Assembly: GCA_905235685.1 (NCBI GenBank)
Contig: CAJOMO010000005.1
Location: forward strand, 1 to 64,000
Length of the DNA stretch: 64,000 nucleotides
Source of the DNA: an uncultured Selenomonadaceae bacterium
Lineage (GTDB): Bacteria; Bacillota; Negativicutes; Selenomonadales; Selenomonadaceae
Direction of reading: 5' to 3'
This document shows positions 8,737-16,614 of the stretch, piece by piece. A program made the position numbers and the translations under genes. The first letter of the stretch is position 1. Each line of letters starts with the position of its first letter. The notes below the pieces were generated by a model, which was not told where the DNA came from, did not search any database, and saw only the letters and a list, made by a program, of their open reading frames with translations.

Positions 8737-9786
8737 ATGAACAGAAAAATTACGCGGCAGATTAGCGTTGGAAAAATTAAAATTGGAGGCGGCGCGCCGG
8801 TTAGCGTGCAGTCCATGACGAATACCAAAACAACCGATACGAAATCTACCGTTGAACAGATTTTGAAATTGCAGGCGGCGGGCTGTGATATTGTGCGGGT
8901 TGCCGTGCCGGATATGGCGGCAGCGAAAAATTTGCGCGAGATTATTTCCGCCGTGGAAGTGCCGATTGTTGCCGATATCCATTTCGATTATAAATTGGCG
9001 CTTGAAAGTATCGCGCAGGGCGTGGCGGCTTTGCGGCTAAATCCTGGCAATATTGGCGGCGCGGCTCACGTTCGTGAAGTCGTTGCGGCGGCTAAGGACA
9101 AAAATATTCCAATCCGAATCGGCGTCAACGCGGGCTCTTTGAGCAGAAAACTTTTACAAAAATACGGCGGCGTAACGGCGGAGGCGCTCGTTGAATCTGC
9201 GCTTGAACACGTAAAAATTCTTGAGGCTGAAAATTTCTTCAACATAAAAATTTCGCTGAAGGCTCACGACGTGCCGCTGACTTTGGCGGCATATCGATTA
9301 ATCAGCGAAAAAGTCAATTACCCGCTGCATTTGGGAATAACCGAGGCGGGAACTGTCAATACCGGCGTGATAAAATCTGCGGTCGGAATTGGCGCGCTGT
9401 TGGCTGAAGGTATCGGCGATACCATCAGAGTTTCATTGACGGGCGATCCGGTTGTCGAAGTCAAAGTTGCCAACGAAATTTTGAAATCTTTGGGACTGCG
9501 CGAATATGGCGCGAATCTGATAGCTTGTCCGACGTGCGGGCGTACGAGCATTGATTTAAATAAAATCGCCGCGGAAGTTGAAAAAAAATTAGCCGCTGTC
9601 AACAAAAATATCACGGTTGCCGTTATGGGCTGTATTGTCAATGGACCAGGCGAAGCCAGGAGTGCTGACGTTGGAATTGCGGGCGCGGACGGCGAAGGAA
9701 TTATTTTTCGCAAAGGCAAAATCATCCGCAAAGTTCCGGAGGCTGAACTTGTTGCCGAACTTTTCAAAGAAATTGACGCGTGCTAA
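8737..9786 (+). CDS. ispG: 4-hydroxy-3-methylbut-2-enyl diphosphate synthase IspG
   Basis: IspG converts methylerythritol cyclodiphosphate to HMBPP in the MEP isoprenoid pathway, with a [4Fe-4S] cluster. The 349 aa protein has the TIM-barrel N-terminus (PVSVQSMTNTKTTDT) and the three cluster cysteines at about Cys264 and Cys267 (CPTCGRTSID) and Cys299 (GCIVNGPGEA). It is the short bacterial form without the extra domain of the plant enzyme. AGGTGAAG lies just before the ATG. A hairpin terminator follows the stop directly, ending the rseP-DUF488-ispG transcript. Confidence 0.97.
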   Translation: MNRKITRQISVGKIKIGGGAPVSVQSMTNTKTTDTKSTVEQILKLQAAGCDIVRVAVPDMAAAKNLREIISAVEVPIVADIHFDYKLALESIAQGVAALRLNPGNIGGAAHVREVVAAAKDKNIPIRIGVNAGSLSRKLLQKYGGVTAEALVESALEHVKILEAENFFNIKISLKAHDVPLTLAAYRLISEKVNYPLHLGITEAGTVNTGVIKSAVGIGALLAEGIGDTIRVSLTGDPVVEVKVANEILKSLGLREYGANLIACPTCGRTSIDLNKIAAEVEKKLAAVNKNITVAVMGCIVNGPGEARSADVGIAGADGEGIIFRKGKIIRKVPEAELVAELFKEIDAC

Positions 9787-9829
9787 AAAAAGAGCGCCTC
9801 CGCTAACTGCAGGGGCGCTCAAATTTTTT
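9785..9829. terminator. Bidirectional terminator after ispG
   Basis: GAGCGCCTC (9792-9800) pairs with GGGGCGCTC (9812-9820) around an 11-base loop. On the plus strand it is followed by six T (9824-9829) and ends the ispG operon. On the minus strand it is followed by seven T (complement of 9785-9791) and would end the short RNA proposed for this gap. Confidence 0.82.
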
Positions 9830-9912
9830 GTTGGATAGAAACTATGTTTTATAAATGTGGGTTTTTATGGAATGGGCTAAGTTATCGCGCGTCAATTCTC
9901 CGCGACTCTCTT
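9785..9912 (-). ncRNA. Candidate small RNA between ispG and the hybrid kinase
   Basis: No reading frame fits this gap, but the minus strand has a near-consensus promoter (9919-9947) and an intrinsic terminator (9785-9820) about 127 bases apart. The predicted RNA starts near 9912, forms a small 5' stem (TCGCG with CGCGA), runs through an unstructured A/U/C-rich stretch with CCCA and ACCCAC, and ends in a strong hairpin with seven U. This is the general design of trans-acting small RNAs. It could instead be the leader of nothing, since no gene follows in that direction: it would run antisense to ispG. Prediction only. Confidence 0.5.
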
Positions 9913-9918
9913 GATTGA

Positions 9919-9947
9919 AGTATAACATTCGATATATTCAGCGTCAA
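9919..9947 (-). promoter_or_regulatory. Promoter of the candidate small RNA
   Basis: On the minus strand TTGACG (9942-9947) and TATACT (9919-9924) are 17 bases apart, among the best matches in the window. It reads away from the kinase gene, whose 3' end lies upstream, and toward the ispG terminator, so it serves no protein gene. Confidence 0.6.
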
Positions 9948-9985
9948 GAATTTCAGCCCATTTTTAATGTTAATTTAATCTTTGC

Positions 9986-10001
9986 AAAAAAGGGCTAGCC
10001 C
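9986..10001 (-). terminator. Possible terminator of the envelope operon
   Basis: The perfect palindrome GGGCTAGCCC (9992-10001) is followed on the minus strand by six T, about 25 bases after the kinase stop. The stem is short (three to four pairs), so termination here is plausible but weak. Confidence 0.4.
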
Positions 10002-10024
10002 AAAACTTTTACAAAAAATCCGCG

Positions 10025-12745
10025 TCATTTCAACAACTGCGCGACTTTTTCCCAGTCAAGTTTTTCAGCTGCGGATTTAATCTGCTTAATTTTTTCTGTT
10101 TCATTTTGCGGAAAACTATAATCTTCCAGTGACTGCAAAACAAATTCAAGCGAATCATAATCGAAAGTTGCCGCCGCCTCGCGCATTGCCTCATAAGCCT
10201 CGGCAAGCGAATCAGAGTCAATCAGCGGCTTATCGGAATTATCTTCCTCAGTTTCAGTTTCAATGAGCGGTGAAAGTTTTTCCGCATAACTTCGATACAA
10301 CTGCAAAAGCGGCGCGGTATCTTGCTGAATTTCGTTGATATAGCCGGAATTTCCCGCGTCTTCAAGCCGCCGTGCTTTTTCCGACAATTCCAGCGCCCCG
10401 ATAACTCGCGCAGAACTTTTGAGCGCGTGAACTTTGGTCGTGTAATTTTTCCAGTCAGCATTTTTAAAATAATTTTCGATTTCGTCAGCGCCGCCGGTAA
10501 TTGCATTTGCAAAAACTTTCAGCGCGGCCATGTACGAATCGACGTCGCCGCAATGTTCAACGCCCTCTTTTAAATTTAAACAGTCGGCTCTTGTCAACCA
10601 GTCCGGCAAATTCAATTCTTCCGCGGGCGCAATTTCTTCTTCGGACGCTGCTTTTATTTTTTCTGCGGGCAAATATTTCATTATCAGCTCTTCCAATTTC
10701 GCGCTGTTTATCGGTTTCGTCAAATAATCGCTGAAACCCGCCGAAATGTATTGTTCCCGCGCGCCACTTATCGCATTCGCCGTCAACGATATTACCGGCG
10801 TCGTTTCGTTTAAATTCTCCGGCATATTTTGCATTTTTCGTAATGTTTCTATCCCGTCCATTTCCGGCATACGATGATCTAAGAATATTATATCGTAAAT
10901 ATTTTTCGCAACCAATTTTAAACATTCGTAGCCGCTGTCTGCAGTGTCGATTTTAATTTTCGTCTGCTTCAATAAGCCTTTTACCACAGTCAAATTCATT
11001 ACCGTATCGTCGACTACCAAAATTTTCGCGTCCGGCGCGGTAAATTTCTCGTGATATTTTTTATGCTGTTTCAGCGAATTTCTAAACGCCTCTTCAAAAT
11101 CGCCTATCGGCTCGTCCTTTATTATTTTTTGCTCTATCTCAAACCAAAAATTTGAGCCCTCGCCGTATACGCTTTCAACCTGCAAAACCGTTCCCATCAT
11201 ATTCAGCAACTTTTTCGTAATATTCATACCTAAGCCCGTGCCTTCAATTGTGCGGTTGCGTTTTTCCTCAATCCGCTCAAATGCGCTGAACAACTTTTGA
11301 ATATCCTGCTGCTTTATCCCTATGCCCGTGTCCTTGACGCCGAACTTCAATGTGATTTTATCGGCGCTTTTTTGCGTGCACTCAACGCTTAACGTCACGC
11401 TGCCTTTTTCCGTATACTTTACCGCGTTGGTTAAAATGTTCGTCACGACTTGCTTTAATCTGATTTCGTCGCCGAACAGTATCGTCGGCAAATTTTTATC
11501 TGCATTCACAATTAACTCTAAATGTTTTTTGTCCGCGCGCGGCTTTATCATATTCACCAAATCATTCAAAAGCGAACTCAATTCATATTCCACCGGTATT
11601 ATTTCCATTTTCCCTGCTTCTATTTTTGAAAAATCGAGTATGTCATTGACTATGCCCAATAAGTTGTTGCTGGCGTTGCGAATATTCTCCGCGTATTCAA
11701 GTATCGTTTCATCGCGGCTCTCGCGCAGGATCATTTCGTTCATACCGAGAATAGCGTTAATCGGCGTGCGTATTTCATGGCTCATATTTGACAAAAATTC
11801 AGATTTAGTTTTACTGGCTTGAAGGGCGGATTCACGCTCAACTTTCAATTCCCGATTCTCCGCATTTTTTATCGACGAACGCGTGTAAGTTATCAAAATC
11901 AAGCAAACGGCAATTGTCGCGCCTATCATCCCCAGGTGCATAAGTTCCAGCCCCGCCGATATCGCGTCGCGCGTCACAAGCCCGAACAGCGCCATTTCTC
12001 CATTGTAAATTTTCGCGCCAAAGCCCATAAAAATTTGCCCATTATAATCGTATTGTGCAACCGCACGCTCCCGATTTTGCACCATCAATTTTTTCCCAAT
12101 TTGTTCGTAAAAAAATTCAGCGAACCCTGGCGATTTATACAATGAGTCATACAGCGCGTCATTTTTCGATTCCGTTATTTCTATCCATTCGCCGCGTTTG
12201 CTCGCCAATGTTATTCTGCCCAGCCCGTCGTAACTCACTACCCCAAATAAATCTATCAAATGCTCCTTCGCGTAATATTGATACAGCGCGCAATTCTCGC
12301 CGTTTATCGTAACCGGTACGGCAAATGTCATGCCCTTTTCGCCGTGATACGACAGCACGTCTTCGCCTTCAAAGACTTCTTTAATGTCGTCAAATTCTTC
12401 CGCAGACAATATAAAATCATTGCCGCCCAAATATTCGTGGCGCGCGTTCACTATTCCGCTTTTAAACGTGTGCTCTTCGAACGTCCGAAAAAATATCGCC
12501 GTGTTTTCGGAGTCCAATTCGCCGTGCTCAATCGCTCCCGCTATTATGTGCATATCGCCGAAGGTGTTCTTTATCGTATTTTCAATCGAATATGACACCG
12601 TGCCGATGTGCCGCGATACGCTTTCCTCCAGCGCTGCATTCAATTTGTGCGTTATTTGGCAATGTATGAAGTAGCCGATTGAGCAAAGTACCGCCGCCAT
12701 TAATAAAAAATCGATGACTACGCGCTTTGTTATATTTTTCAGCAT
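10025..12745 (-). CDS. Membrane hybrid sensor histidine kinase with receiver and Hpt domains
   Basis: A 906 aa phosphorelay protein. In order: a membrane helix (about 9-28), a roughly 235-residue extracytoplasmic sensor, a second helix (about 269-288), a HisKA domain with phospho-accepting His323 in MSHEIRTPINA, an HATPase domain (DTGIGIKQQD and EGTGLGMNI), a receiver (ILVVDDT, phospho-Asp in FLDHRMPEMDG, switch Lys in DYLTKPI) and a C-terminal Hpt domain with VHALKSSARVIGA. A separate output regulator is needed and is not nearby. The ATG overlaps the hldD stop by seven bases, so it is the last gene of the heptose operon and may be linked to envelope state. The signal is unknown. Confidence 0.93.
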   Translation of the reverse strand: MLKNITKRVVIDFLLMAAVLCSIGYFIHCQITHKLNAALEESVSRHIGTVSYSIENTIKNTFGDMHIIAGAIEHGELDSENTAIFFRTFEEHTFKSGIVNARHEYLGGNDFILSAEEFDDIKEVFEGEDVLSYHGEKGMTFAVPVTINGENCALYQYYAKEHLIDLFGVVSYDGLGRITLASKRGEWIEITESKNDALYDSLYKSPGFAEFFYEQIGKKLMVQNRERAVAQYDYNGQIFMGFGAKIYNGEMALFGLVTRDAISAGLELMHLGMIGATIAVCLILITYTRSSIKNAENRELKVERESALQASKTKSEFLSNMSHEIRTPINAILGMNEMILRESRDETILEYAENIRNASNNLLGIVNDILDFSKIEAGKMEIIPVEYELSSLLNDLVNMIKPRADKKHLELIVNADKNLPTILFGDEIRLKQVVTNILTNAVKYTEKGSVTLSVECTQKSADKITLKFGVKDTGIGIKQQDIQKLFSAFERIEEKRNRTIEGTGLGMNITKKLLNMMGTVLQVESVYGEGSNFWFEIEQKIIKDEPIGDFEEAFRNSLKQHKKYHEKFTAPDAKILVVDDTVMNLTVVKGLLKQTKIKIDTADSGYECLKLVAKNIYDIIFLDHRMPEMDGIETLRKMQNMPENLNETTPVISLTANAISGAREQYISAGFSDYLTKPINSAKLEELIMKYLPAEKIKAASEEEIAPAEELNLPDWLTRADCLNLKEGVEHCGDVDSYMAALKVFANAITGGADEIENYFKNADWKNYTTKVHALKSSARVIGALELSEKARRLEDAGNSGYINEIQQDTAPLLQLYRSYAEKLSPLIETETEEDNSDKPLIDSDSLAEAYEAMREAAATFDYDSLEFVLQSLEDYSFPQNETEKIKQIKSAAEKLDWEKVAQLLK

Positions 12746-13698
12746 TTGTAATAGCCGCCTTCATTTAAAAACGCGCAATATTCTTTAACCGCGTCCTCAA
12801 TCGACGTAAAATCGCCCTTAAAGCCCGTGTCCAATAATTTTTTCGTGTCAGCTTGCGTGAAAGATTGATATTTGCCGATTAATTCTGCCGGCATGTCGAT
12901 ATATTCAATTTTGCCCGCGCCAACCGCTTTTATAACCGCCTGCGCGAGGGCGTTGTAAGTCGTCGCATTGCCCGTCCCGCAATTGTAAATTCCATTCGCA
13001 ACGTCATTTTCGCCGCAGAAAATATTTATCCGCGCTACGTCTTTAACATAAATAAAATCGCGTTTCTGTTCGCCGTCCGCGTAGCCGTCCGTGCCTTTGA
13101 ACAATTTTATCACGCCGCCATTTTTTATCTGCTGATACATTTGATAGGCTATTGACGCCATTTTGCCTTTGTGCTGTTCCTGCGGTCCAAAGACATTAAA
13201 GTACCTCAAGCCGATTAATTTGCTCTTAGCCAAATGCATATTGCGCCGCACGTACCGGTCAAACAACAATTTTGAAAAAGCATAAGGATTCAGCGCGCTT
13301 TCGCATTCGTCGACTTCGCGGAAACCATTTGCGCCCGCCCCGTACGTTGACGCACTCGACGCATAAATAAAATCAACCCGATTGGCAATGCAATAATTCA
13401 GCAGCGCCTTCGAATATTCGTAATTCGTTTTAATCATATAATCAACGTCATACTCCATCGTGTCGGAGCAAGCGCCCTCGTGGAAAATAACCGTCGCGCC
13501 GTGAATCCGATAATCCGTTATCGCTTTCAAAAATTCTTCAATGCTAATGCAGTCTTCGAACGTCAAACCCACCAAATTTTTGTACTTGTCGCCCTTGCCG
13601 AAATTGTCGACAATCAAAATGTCTCTGTAATTGCGTTCATTCATCGCGCGAACAATGTTACTTCCGATAAATCCTGCTCCACCCGTTACAATAATCAT
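12739..13698 (-). CDS. hldD: ADP-L-glycero-D-manno-heptose 6-epimerase HldD
   Basis: HldD makes the last step of ADP-L,D-heptose synthesis for the LPS inner core, an NADP-dependent epimerisation. The 319 aa protein has the Rossmann loop TGGAGFIG at residues 5-12, the HEGACSDTM segment typical of HldD, SSASTYGAG and the catalytic Tyr-x-x-x-Lys in NPYAFSK, then RYFNVFGPQEQHKGKMAS. It is an extended short-chain dehydrogenase close in length to the E. coli enzyme (310 aa). It lies 15 bases after the heptose kinase gene. Together with that gene it shows that the organism has an LPS-bearing outer membrane. Confidence 0.96.
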   Translation of the reverse strand: MIIVTGGAGFIGSNIVRAMNERNYRDILIVDNFGKGDKYKNLVGLTFEDCISIEEFLKAITDYRIHGATVIFHEGACSDTMEYDVDYMIKTNYEYSKALLNYCIANRVDFIYASSASTYGAGANGFREVDECESALNPYAFSKLLFDRYVRRNMHLAKSKLIGLRYFNVFGPQEQHKGKMASIAYQMYQQIKNGGVIKLFKGTDGYADGEQKRDFIYVKDVARINIFCGENDVANGIYNCGTGNATTYNALAQAVIKAVGAGKIEYIDMPAELIGKYQSFTQADTKKLLDTGFKGDFTSIEDAVKEYCAFLNEGGYYKC

Positions 13699-13713
13699 TT
13701 TTAATTTCCCCTT

Positions 13714-14658
13714 TCATAATGCGTTTATAAGTTCTTCGCGGCTGACTGCGTAAGTGCCGACCTTCGCCACAACCACGCCCGCCGCCACATTTGCCAAATG
13801 CGCCGCCTTTTCCGAATCCAATTTGCCCGCTAAGCCCAATGTGAATACCGCAATGACTGTGTCGCCCGCGCCCGATACGTCGAACACTTCCTGCGCCTTC
13901 GCCCGTATGTGCGCTATTTTTTTGCCGTCTATCACGCTTAAACCTTCAGCCGAACGCGTTACCACTAAGCCCTTCAATTTAAATTTTTCAATGACAAAAT
14001 GCGCCGCTTGTTCCACTTCAACGTCGGCATTCGCAATTTTTTTCGGCAATATGGCGTTTAATTCTTTTAAATTGGGCGTGATGAAATTCGCGCCGGTATA
14101 TTTCGCCCAATCGTCGCCTTTCGGGTCGACTACCACGATTTTATTTTTTTCGCGGCAAAGATTGATAATTTCGCGGCAAATTTCTTCGGTGCAGACGCCT
14201 TTGCCATAATCCGAAATGATAATCGCGTCGACTTGCGGCACTCGCGCCGTTATTTTCGGCAAAAATTTTTCAATATCAGCCGCCGCGGTATCTTCAAAGT
14301 CCAATCGCAGCATTTGCTGATGTCCGCTTATCACGCGAATTTTCGTGGTTGTGGGCTTATCGCTTTTCACCACGCCGCTTATGTCAATCCTGCGCGAATT
14401 TAATTTTTCGGTTAAAGTATCGCCGTGATTTTCGTTGCCAATTTGCGCGATTAATGAAGTTTGACAGCCCAGCAGCGCCAAATTGTGAGCAACATTAGCC
14501 GCGCCGCCCAATTGCTCTTTAATTTTCGTCACGTGATTAATCGGTACGGGCGCTTCCGGCGATATTCGCGTCACTTCCCCGAAATAATATTTATCCAACA
14601 TTGCGTCGCCTATTACCAACACGCGGCAATTTTTTATTTTGTCAATAAAATTTATCAT
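13714..14658 (-). CDS. D-glycero-beta-D-manno-heptose-7-phosphate kinase (HldE N-terminal domain type)
   Basis: A PfkB/ribokinase-fold kinase of 314 aa that phosphorylates heptose-7-phosphate at O1 on the way to ADP-heptose. It matches the N-terminal half of E. coli HldE: VLVIGDAMLDKYYFGEVTRISPEAP at the N-terminus region, GGAANVAHNLALLG, and the anion-hole GAGDTVIAVF with catalytic Asp. The nucleotidyltransferase half of HldE is missing, so that step must come from a separate protein (HldC type) outside the window. The ATG at 14656-14658 follows GGAGG and overlaps the preceding stop as ATGA; a longer frame to 14679 lacks its own binding site. Confidence 0.9.
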   Translation of the reverse strand: MINFIDKIKNCRVLVIGDAMLDKYYFGEVTRISPEAPVPINHVTKIKEQLGGAANVAHNLALLGCQTSLIAQIGNENHGDTLTEKLNSRRIDISGVVKSDKPTTTKIRVISGHQQMLRLDFEDTAAADIEKFLPKITARVPQVDAIIISDYGKGVCTEEICREIINLCREKNKIVVVDPKGDDWAKYTGANFITPNLKELNAILPKKIANADVEVEQAAHFVIEKFKLKGLVVTRSAEGLSVIDGKKIAHIRAKAQEVFDVSGAGDTVIAVFTLGLAGKLDSEKAAHLANVAAGVVVAKVGTYAVSREELINAL

Positions 14659-15758
14659 ACGACCTCCACTACGCGGCATTGAAAATTAGTCGGGCGCGGT
14701 AAATTTTTCGCGGGTTGCCCGTACTTTGCAAGTAATTCTTCAACGCATTTCATTACCACTTCGACGGGAATTTTTTTCATGCAGGCAAAATTATCTTCGC
14801 CGCTATTTGGGCAAATGTGTTTACCGCACGGATGACATTTCGCGGGCGAACGAATTGCAATATCCTTTGAATCATATGGCGAAAAGCCGAGGACGGGCGA
14901 CGCGCCGAACATACAAACCACGGGAATATTACGCGCAACGCCAACGTGCATTGGGCCGGAGTCCGTCGTCAACATAACCGCGCAATTATCCAAAAACCCC
15001 GCCAATTCCGCCAAAGTGAAATCGCCGGTAAAAATTTTGAGCAATGGATTATTTTTTTGGCGCATTTGTTCAACGCACGCGCTTACAATTCCTTTGTCCA
15101 TTTCGCCGCCCAAAAATGCTACGCCGAGCCCGCGCCCGATTAAAATATCCGCGCATTCGGCAAAGTAGCTGTCAATCCAGCGTTTTGTCATCCAACTCGC
15201 ACCGATATTAAACGCCACCACCTTTGTACCGGCGGGGTAATTCGCCGCAAAAATTTTTTCTGCGGTAATTTTCGCTTCCTCGTCAATCCACATTTCCAAT
15301 CCGCGGTCGTCAATTCGCTCAATACCGAGCGCCTCGCGCAGGACGTCAAAGTGCGAATCAACTTGATGTTCCGTCTGATTTAAATTCGGCAAAACTTTAT
15401 TGAAGAATAGCGAAAAGCCAGGCTTAGCGTAGCCGACTATTTTTTTACCGCCGCTGAAAGCCGCCAATGTCGACGCGCGCTCATTTCTGTGCAAATTTAT
15501 CACCAAATCAAAGTGTTGGTCGCGAACCTTTTTAATAAATTGCACGAAATTGGGTATATTGTTATCGTCGCCCTTTTTGTCGATGAAGAAGCATTCGTCG
15601 AGATTTTCATTTAACCTCACCAAATCCGCCAATTTTTTATCTGCCAGCAATGCGATATGCGAATCTGGAAAATTCGTGCGCAAAGTGCGTAATACCGGCG
15701 TTGTCAAAAGTAAATCGCCTATGTGCATCAGATTTATTACTAAAATTTTGTCATACAT
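14655..15758 (-). CDS. Glycosyltransferase family 9 (heptosyltransferase-like)
   Basis: A 367 aa GT-B transferase of family 9, which moves heptose from ADP-heptose onto the LPS core. Features are the N-terminal VINLMHIGDLLLTTPVLRTL, the LVINLHRNERAS segment and the C-terminal donor-site stretch LTTDSGPMHVGVARNIPVVCMFG. A cysteine cluster near the end (CHPCGKHIC) is common in this family. The ATG at 15758 is chosen over a GTG at 15770 because GGTGAT lies five bases upstream; the first eight bases overlap the end of the GIY-YIG gene. It resembles WaaF/RfaF generally, but the exact acceptor cannot be told. Confidence 0.9.
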   Translation of the reverse strand: MYDKILVINLMHIGDLLLTTPVLRTLRTNFPDSHIALLADKKLADLVRLNENLDECFFIDKKGDDNNIPNFVQFIKKVRDQHFDLVINLHRNERASTLAAFSGGKKIVGYAKPGFSLFFNKVLPNLNQTEHQVDSHFDVLREALGIERIDDRGLEMWIDEEAKITAEKIFAANYPAGTKVVAFNIGASWMTKRWIDSYFAECADILIGRGLGVAFLGGEMDKGIVSACVEQMRQKNNPLLKIFTGDFTLAELAGFLDNCAVMLTTDSGPMHVGVARNIPVVCMFGASPVLGFSPYDSKDIAIRSPAKCHPCGKHICPNSGEDNFACMKKIPVEVVMKCVEELLAKYGQPAKNLPRPTNFQCRVVEVV

Positions 15759-16605
15759 TATTATCACCAAAAAATTTTTTTAGAGTAATGCCATCCGCGG
15801 TTTTCCAAACTTCCGGACCTTGCGCAGATTGCGTTCCCGTGACAAATTCGGCGGCACTTGAAGACGTATCGAAAATTATATCTTCCAACAAAATATTATC
15901 AAAACCTATCTTAGCTTTACGGCGCGCTTTTTTTACTTTATCCGAAGCATTTTTTGAGAAATTAGGAGAGATTTTACTTCCCGCCAATAACATAAATTTA
16001 CCGGCAAGCGCTTTACATCTGGCTTCAACCACAAAACCCGTCGTTTTATTTCTACGTGAAAGGTAAAAAATTGGCTCATTGGGAATTTCAGCGGGCGGAG
16101 TTTCTTCAATCGGCTCAAAAATTTTATAGCCCAAAATAGAAATTACCGTAATAACATAATCGGCAAATTCTTCAAGTTCGCTCTCCTTTTCCTCAGTGAT
16201 ATTGCCGAGCGACGGCTCATTATTATTTTTAACGGTATAGCGTCCGGCGTCCAGGGCGAGTTTGCAGAATTTATTTTCAAGAAAGCTAATTTCCGTTGCG
16301 CCAAAAGATTTATCGGTAATGACAATAGCCTCTTGCCAAAAATCTTTATCCGAATTTTTTTTGTGCTCAAGCAGTCTGTGCAGAATTCCATCGCCATTTT
16401 TGCGGTTGCCGGCTTGCCCAATATAAACCGTTTCCTTGCCGAAAAGAAAATAAACGCCGCTCTGCCTCAAATCTTCGCGATTTTTGCAGCGTTCAACATC
16501 TGCGCGAGGAATTTTATAAACAACGCCCGTCCAATTGGCAACCGTGCATTTAATTCGCCCCGCTGCAATGTCATCAATCAAAAACATTGTCAAAATTTTT
16601 CCCAT
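15751..16605 (-). CDS. GIY-YIG nuclease-fold protein with C-terminal DUF4357
   Basis: A 284 aa protein. Residues about 48-70 carry GVYFLFG and TVYIGQAG, the GIY-YIG core, followed by the basic ILHRLLEHKK and an acidic-aromatic helix ending in LENKFCKLA. The C-terminal 50 residues (SAAEFVTGTQSAQGPEVWKTA) match DUF4357. Proteins of this make-up are poorly characterised; some are found near restriction or mobile genes. Here it sits between a membrane transferase and a heptosyltransferase in the envelope operon. The ATG at 16603-16605 is preferred to the one six bases upstream because GAGGA is then at proper distance. Confidence 0.8.
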   Translation of the reverse strand: MGKILTMFLIDDIAAGRIKCTVANWTGVVYKIPRADVERCKNREDLRQSGVYFLFGKETVYIGQAGNRKNGDGILHRLLEHKKNSDKDFWQEAIVITDKSFGATEISFLENKFCKLALDAGRYTVKNNNEPSLGNITEEKESELEEFADYVITVISILGYKIFEPIEETPPAEIPNEPIFYLSRRNKTTGFVVEARCKALAGKFMLLAGSKISPNFSKNASDKVKKARRKAKIGFDNILLEDIIFDTSSSAAEFVTGTQSAQGPEVWKTADGITLKKFFGDNNV

Positions 16606-16614
16606 TCGCATTCC

